Part shown: piece after piece, positions 59,829 through 64,000 of the stretch
How the letters are laid out: each line of letters begins with the position of its first letter
Numbering within the stretch: position 1 is the stretch's first letter
Assembly (NCBI RefSeq): GCF_947488715.1
Contig: NZ_CANLAG010000002.1
Coordinates: 558,001 to 622,000, forward strand
Length of the DNA: 64,000 nucleotides
Direction: 5' to 3'
Origin: an uncultured Tateyamaria sp.
GTDB taxonomy: Bacteria; Pseudomonadota; Alphaproteobacteria; Rhodobacterales; Rhodobacteraceae
Position numbers and translations under genes: made by a program
The notes under the pieces: generated by a model
Databases searched by the model: none
Told to the model about the DNA's origin: nothing
The model's input: the letters and a program-made list of their open reading frames with translations, nothing else

Positions 59829-60617
59829 ATGCCGCATCTTGTTCGGTCCACGCTTTGGCTGGGGTTCTTTGGGATCATTCTGGCCGCCTGGTGGGTGATG
59901 TACGCCATGTCCGTCGACATGGATGTCGACCTGATCGGCCGCCCCGGAGAGATGGGCGCGCGCATGGCCGCAATGGACCCGCGCATGCCGATGTATATGC
60001 CCATGGCGAACTTTGGCCCGCTGTTTGCAATGTGGGCCATCATGATGGCGGCGATGATGCTGCCCACGCTGGTGCCGACCCTGCGCAGCTACGAGGACCT
60101 GATGGTCTCCGCCGACGGCACGCGGGCAGGGTGGCTGGGTGTGCTCTTGGGCTACTTCGTCGTGTGGGTCGCCTTTGCCGCGCTGATCACGGGCGTGCAA
60201 CTGGCCTTGCTTTATGGCGGCATCATCGACATGCTGGGCATATCCAAGACCACGACATTTGCAGGCATCCTTCTCATTGCCGTCGGTCTGTTCCAATTCA
60301 CCCGAGCGAAAGAGATCTGCCATGGCGTCTGCCATAGCCCGATGATGTATTTCCTTGGACACTGGCGCACCGGCTTTGGCGGCGGGCTGCGCATGGGCCT
60401 TGGCCTTGGCGCGTTCTGCGTGGGCTGCTGCTGGGGCTTTATGGCGCTCGGCTTTATCGGCGGGGTGATGAGCCTGCTGTGGATGGGCCTCGCAACACTG
60501 TTCATGGTGCTCGAAAAATTGCCCCAGATCGGGCATGTCGTTACAAAACCAATGGGGGTCGTGCTGACCCTTTCAGGGCTGGCCGTGTTGGCCTGGCCCC
60601 TCGTCAACGGAGGATAA
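59829..60617 (+). CDS. DUF2182 membrane protein
   Basis: 262 residues with about six membrane segments. The DUF2182 hallmark WAIMMAAMMLPTLVPTLRSY (about 75-94) and the Cys/His-rich KEICHGVCHSPMMYFLGHWR plus FCVGCCWGFMALGF stretches suggest metal binding in the membrane. Related proteins are described only as predicted metal-binding. First gene of the five-gene operon with dmdA. DUF1326 follows with one base between, a pairing seen widely. Confidence 0.85.
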   Translation: MPHLVRSTLWLGFFGIILAAWWVMYAMSVDMDVDLIGRPGEMGARMAAMDPRMPMYMPMANFGPLFAMWAIMMAAMMLPTLVPTLRSYEDLMVSADGTRAGWLGVLLGYFVVWVAFAALITGVQLALLYGGIIDMLGISKTTTFAGILLIAVGLFQFTRAKEICHGVCHSPMMYFLGHWRTGFGGGLRMGLGLGAFCVGCCWGFMALGFIGGVMSLLWMGLATLFMVLEKLPQIGHVVTKPMGVVLTLSGLAVLAWPLVNGG

Positions 60618-60618
60618 G

Positions 60619-61326
60619 ATGGCCGTAAAGAAACGCCCCGACGCGGATCGCTTGCCGATCAGTCAGCGCATCGACAGCCGGATGCCAAATCCCGGTCGTC
60701 GCCAGATGACGCCCACCGAATGGGCCATCAAGGGCGAGCTGTTCCTGAATTGCTCGTGCGAGCTCTTCTGCCCCTGCGTGGTCAGCCTTGGCGCACATCC
60801 CCCCACCGAAGGGCACTGCCACGCCTGGATGGCCATCGCCATCGACGAAGGGCATTTCGAGGGCGAGGACCTGTCGGGCCTGAACGTGGGCCTGATGGTC
60901 GATATCCCCGGACGCATGGGCGAAGGCGGCTGGCGCGTGGCAGCCTATGTCGATGAACGCGCAAGCGGCAAGGCCTATAACGGCATCCTGCAAATCTTCT
61001 CTGGTGCGGCGGGCGGCACCACCGGTCTCTTTACCATGCTGGTCAGTGACATCGTCGGCGCCGAGCGCGAAAAGGTCGAGATTGTCCGCGATGGCAAGAA
61101 ACGCGGCCTTTATATCGGGCGCAAGATCCAGGGCGAGATCGAGATGATCACCGGCAAGTCCGAAGATCACCCAGTGATGATCACCAACTCCAAATACTGG
61201 ATGGGCCCGGACATCATCGCGGCGCGTGGCGTGAAATCCAAGGTACGCGACTATGGTCGCATCTGGGACTTTGGCGGCAAGTCCGCCGAAATCTGCCCGA
61301 TTGACTGGAAAGGTCCCAAACCATGA
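60619..61326 (+). CDS. DUF1326 protein
   Basis: A 235-residue soluble protein. The Cys-rich motif LNCSCELFCPCVVSLGAHP (about 43-61) followed by a GHCHAW segment is the DUF1326 signature and looks like a metal site. It is tightly coupled to DUF2182. A metal-delivery or redox role for the pair is possible given the copper-dependent methanethiol-oxidase family nearby. This is inference. It ends 13 bases before the DinB gene start. Confidence 0.85.
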   Translation: MAVKKRPDADRLPISQRIDSRMPNPGRRQMTPTEWAIKGELFLNCSCELFCPCVVSLGAHPPTEGHCHAWMAIAIDEGHFEGEDLSGLNVGLMVDIPGRMGEGGWRVAAYVDERASGKAYNGILQIFSGAAGGTTGLFTMLVSDIVGAEREKVEIVRDGKKRGLYIGRKIQGEIEMITGKSEDHPVMITNSKYWMGPDIIAARGVKSKVRDYGRIWDFGGKSAEICPIDWKGPKP

Positions 61327-61339
61327 TCGGAGCGGCGCT

Positions 61340-61846
61340 GTGATCGACGCGGGTTATGTACGTACCATGGCCCGTTACAACGCCTGGCAGAACCGCCAGC
61401 TGACGGAGGGTCTGAAGGATGCGCCCGACGCCGTGCTGCGCGAAGATCGCGGGGCGTTCTTTGGGTCGATCATGCAGACGCTCAACCACCTGCTATGGGG
61501 CGATACCCTGTGGATGAGCCGGTTCACAAACGCGGTGACGGCACCGGACCCCGGCGCATGGCACCTCGACTATACCCCGACCTTTGCCGTCTGGAGTGCG
61601 GACCGTTTTCGCATGGACGGCGCAATCCGCATGTGGGCCGACACGCTCCGGTCAATCGACATGAAGGGCGAATTATCGTGGTACTCCGGCACCTTGAAGG
61701 CTGACCTTCAGACACCGCTCGAGCAGTGCATCGTGCAGCTTTTCAATCATCAGACCCATCACCGTGGCCAGGTCCACGCGATGATGACCGCCGCAGGGCT
61801 CACCGCGCCGGTCAGCGACCTCATATTCATGCCAGAGGAAGAGTAA
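61340..61846 (+). CDS. DinB-family protein
   Basis: 168 residues from a GTG with GGAG nine bases upstream. A four-helix bundle with metal-binding His: TLNHLLWGDTLWMSRF (about 43-58) and LFNHQTHHRGQVHAMM (about 135-150), the DinB/YfiT pattern. Some relatives are metal-dependent thiol transferases using mycothiol or bacillithiol. In a DMSP operon a thiol- or glutathione-related detoxification step is conceivable. dmdA begins three bases after its stop. Confidence 0.87.
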   Translation: MIDAGYVRTMARYNAWQNRQLTEGLKDAPDAVLREDRGAFFGSIMQTLNHLLWGDTLWMSRFTNAVTAPDPGAWHLDYTPTFAVWSADRFRMDGAIRMWADTLRSIDMKGELSWYSGTLKADLQTPLEQCIVQLFNHQTHHRGQVHAMMTAAGLTAPVSDLIFMPEEE

Positions 61847-61849
61847 TAC

Positions 61850-62953
61850 ATGGCAGTCATCTCTCCGTCGCGTCGGCTGCGCCGCACGCCTTTCTCCGAA
61901 GGTGTCGAAGCCGCCGGGGTCAAAGCCTACACGATCTACAACCGCATGTTGTTGCCGACCGTCTTTGAAAGCGTCGAGGCGGACTATCGCCATCTCAAGG
62001 ACCATGTGCAGGTCTGGGACGTGTCGGTGGAACGGCAGGTGGAAATGCGCGGCCCCGACGCAGGCCGCCTAATGCAAATGCTGACCCCGCGCGATCTGCG
62101 CTCAATGCTGCCGGGGCAGTGCTACTATGTGCCTATCGTCGATGAAACGGGCGGCATGCTGAATGACCCCGTGGCGGTCAAGCTGAGCGAGGACCGCTGG
62201 TGGATCTCGATTGCCGACAGTGACTTGTTGCTCTGGGTCAAGGGCATTGCCAATGGCTACCGTCTGGATGTGTTGGTCGACGAACCAGACGTGTCGCCAC
62301 TGGCGGTGCAGGGGCCCAAGGCCGACGCCTTGATGGAGCGCGTCTTTGGCGAGCGGGTGCGCGACATCCGCTTTTTCCGCTTTGACATGTTCCAGTTCGA
62401 GGGCTGCGATCTCGCCATCGCGCGCTCGGGCTATTCCAAACAGGGCGGGTTCGAGATTTATGTGCCGGACACCGCCCTCGGCATGCCTTTGTGGAACGCG
62501 CTGTTTGATGCGGGTGAGGATTTGCAGGTGCGCGCGGGCTGCCCCAACGGGATCGAGCGTATTGAGGGTGGTCTGTTGTCCTATGGCAACGACATGACCG
62601 ACGACAACACACCGCATGAATGTGGGTTGGGCCGGTTTTGCGACACACAGACGGCTATTGGCTGTATCGGCCGCGACGCGCTGTTGCGGGTGTCCAAGGA
62701 AGGACCAGTGCAGCAAATTCGACCGATCGCCATACACGGTGACGCGGTGCCGACCTGCGATCGGCCCTGGCCGCTTTTGGCGGGGGGAAAACGTGTGGGG
62801 CAGGTGACCTCGGCGGTCTGGTCGCCGGATTTCAAGACGAATGTCGCGATTGGCATGGTGCGTATGACCCATTGGGATCCGGGCACGGAGCTCGAGGTCG
62901 ACACTCTCGACGGCATACGCCGCGCCACGGTACAAGAGGCGTTCTGGTTGTAA
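61850..62953 (+). CDS. dmdA: Dimethylsulfoniopropionate demethylase DmdA
   Basis: A 367-residue GcvT-fold, tetrahydrofolate-dependent enzyme that takes a methyl group from DMSP to give methylmercaptopropionate. VKAYTIYNRMLLPTVFESVE (about 24-43), HVQVWDVSVERQVEMRGPDA, GQCYYVPIVDETGGMLNDPV and IERIEGGLLSYGNDMT match DmdA rather than GcvT or sarcosine-oxidase relatives as I recall them. The gene order dmdA-acuI beside a GntR regulator is the one known from roseobacters, which supports the call. It is followed by a GC-rich hairpin repeat and then acuI. Confidence 0.92.
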   Translation: MAVISPSRRLRRTPFSEGVEAAGVKAYTIYNRMLLPTVFESVEADYRHLKDHVQVWDVSVERQVEMRGPDAGRLMQMLTPRDLRSMLPGQCYYVPIVDETGGMLNDPVAVKLSEDRWWISIADSDLLLWVKGIANGYRLDVLVDEPDVSPLAVQGPKADALMERVFGERVRDIRFFRFDMFQFEGCDLAIARSGYSKQGGFEIYVPDTALGMPLWNALFDAGEDLQVRAGCPNGIERIEGGLLSYGNDMTDDNTPHECGLGRFCDTQTAIGCIGRDALLRVSKEGPVQQIRPIAIHGDAVPTCDRPWPLLAGGKRVGQVTSAVWSPDFKTNVAIGMVRMTHWDPGTELEVDTLDGIRRATVQEAFWL

Positions 62954-62961
62954 GGGCAGGA

Positions 62962-62992
62962 CCGGGGCGCTGCCCCGGACCCCGGCATATTT
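62962..62992. repeat. GC-rich intergenic hairpin repeat (copy 2)
   Basis: CGGGGCGCTGCCCCGGACCC, then CGGCATATTT. The inner CCGGGGC/GCCCCGG forms a hairpin. It is related to 29618-29660 (same GGGGCGCTGCCCC core and same TATTT end) and sits between dmdA and acuI, where it could tune the ratio of the two products. Confidence 0.65.
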
Positions 62993-63036
62993 GAAGAACA
63001 ATGAAGGGATGGACCCTTCGTGAAATGGAGAACGAC

Positions 63037-64000
63037 ATGTTCAATGCATTGGTTGTGAACAAGGATGAAGACAGCGGCAAGACGTCCGCCGCGGTGCAGG
63101 AGCTGTCGCTGGACGATCTGCCGGCCGGAGACGTGACGGTTGCTGTCGAGTATTCCACGGTCAACTATAAGGACGGCCTGTGCATTGGCCCCGGCGGCGG
63201 TTTGGTGCGCAAGTATCCACATGTGCCGGGCATTGATTTCGCAGGGACTGTCGAGGCGTCCGACGATGATCGCTACAAGCCCGGCGACAAGGTTGTGCTG
63301 ACTGGCTGGCGCGTGGGCGAGGCCCATTGGGGCGGCTATGCGCAAAAGGCGCGGGTCAAGGCCGATTGGCTGGTGCCGCTGCCCGAGGGGCTGGACACGC
63401 GTGCCGCGATGGCCGTGGGAACCGCCGGGTTCACCGCAATGCTGTCAGTGATGGCGCTTGAGGATCACGGGATCAAGGCGGGGCCGGTTCTGGTGACCGG
63501 TGCTGCGGGCGGTGTGGGGTCGGTGGCGACGGCCATTCTGGCCAATCTCGGCTACAAGGTGGCGGGTGTAACAGGGCGGCCCGAGACGGCGGACTACCTG
63601 ACATCGTTGGGCGCCAGTCAGATCGTGGCACGTGAAGAGATCAACGAGACCACCAAGCGTCCGCTTGAGGGCGAGACCTGGGGCGGATGCGTGGACGCCG
63701 TGGGCGGCGCGATGCTGGCCCGCGTGTTGGGTCAGATGGAATATGGCGCATCCGTCGCCGCCGTCGGTCTGGCCGGGGGCGCGGCTCTACCTGCGACGGT
63801 CATTCCGTTCCTGCTGCGCGGTGTGAACCTTCTGGGCATCGACAGCGTCATGCAGCCCTATGACAACCGCGTCCGCGCCTGGGCACGCATCGCCAAGGAC
63901 CTGCCCATGGACAAGCTCGACGCCATGATCCAGCCCGCCACATTGTCAGATCTGCCCGGTCTGGGTGCTGACATCCTCAAGGGTCAGGTCAAGGGCCGCG
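63037..64000 (+). CDS. acuI: Acryloyl-CoA reductase AcuI (3' end outside window)
   Basis: 321 codons are visible of an expected ~330. It belongs to the YhdH/AcuI branch of medium-chain reductases: VEYSTVNYKDGLCIGPGGGL (about 40-60), GIDFAGTVEASDDDRYKPGD, and nucleotide-binding VTGAAGGVGSVATAIL (about 153-168). It lacks the catalytic zinc ligands of alcohol dehydrogenases. It reduces toxic acryloyl-CoA to propionyl-CoA with NADPH and usually follows dmdA in roseobacters. GGAG lies nine bases before the ATG at 63037. Confidence 0.93.
   Translation, partial: MFNALVVNKDEDSGKTSAAVQELSLDDLPAGDVTVAVEYSTVNYKDGLCIGPGGGLVRKYPHVPGIDFAGTVEASDDDRYKPGDKVVLTGWRVGEAHWGGYAQKARVKADWLVPLPEGLDTRAAMAVGTAGFTAMLSVMALEDHGIKAGPVLVTGAAGGVGSVATAILANLGYKVAGVTGRPETADYLTSLGASQIVAREEINETTKRPLEGETWGGCVDAVGGAMLARVLGQMEYGASVAAVGLAGGAALPATVIPFLLRGVNLLGIDSVMQPYDNRVRAWARIAKDLPMDKLDAMIQPATLSDLPGLGADILKGQVKGR

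Noticed and set aside
59748-60536. Minus-strand frame of 262 codons opposite DUF2182
   Set aside because: Its His/Gln-rich translation is the complement of membrane-helix codons; DUF2182 on the plus strand is clear.

Overview
The window looks like chromosomal DNA of a marine Rhodobacterales (roseobacter-group) alphaproteobacterium. Supporting signs are a circularly permuted two-piece tmRNA with an ANDNRAPMAVAA tag, a DUF1476 ATPase-inhibitor gene, a GTTC-N7-GTTC LexA-type box, a DMSP demethylation pair (dmdA, acuI), and the general gene style and GC-rich coding.

Layout. 1-4.5 kb is ordinary chromosome: the start of a secreted protein, a membrane-bound AraC-type regulator, tRNA-Asn, a metallo-beta-lactamase-fold hydrolase divergent from an EnvZ-like kinase, and a hotdog thioesterase. 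From about 4.57 to 24.25 kb lies an integrated island bounded by a 15-bp direct repeat that is the 3' end of a CAU-anticodon tRNA. The intact tRNA sits at the right end and a fragment at the left. The left end of the island is a phage remnant: a 5'-truncated SGNH tail protein, a LamG-like tail protein, a membrane-anchored lysozyme, an overlapping spanin-like pair and small coiled-coil membrane proteins. Its middle holds a compact minus-strand cluster of nine genes (10.1-16.1 kb). These encode a transglutaminase-like protein, a zinc-ribbon protein, two related small beta-type proteins, an alanine-racemase-fold enzyme coupled to a DUF1611 enzyme, and a secreted protein with seven Cys-pair repeats. 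Next come a Crp/Fnr regulator, a cold-shock protein and several short conserved-looking proteins. The right end carries a small tyrosine recombinase, a single-chain GmrSD-type restriction enzyme and tiny zinc-ribbon genes.

24.3-57.5 kb is mostly core genome: a porin; purM-purN and purC-purS-purQ; rnd; sufE; a corrinoid protein with DUF1638; a SplB-like radical SAM gene behind a LexA-type box; betaine-homocysteine methyltransferase and an MprF-like protein; dctB-dctD (DctD lacks the GAFTGA loop); RNase E; tusA; ccdA; a hydrolase-P450 pair; class I aldolase; a fumC operon; sspB; a chromate operon; and the tmRNA.

57.5-64 kb is a DMSP/methanethiol locus. A methanethiol-oxidase-family gene (SBP56) and a FadR-type GntR regulator face a rightward operon of DUF2182, DUF1326, DinB, dmdA and acuI (cut by the window end). 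Two TGT-N3-ACA palindromes lie between the divergent units. Together these could demethylate DMSP, detoxify acryloyl-CoA and oxidise the methanethiol released.
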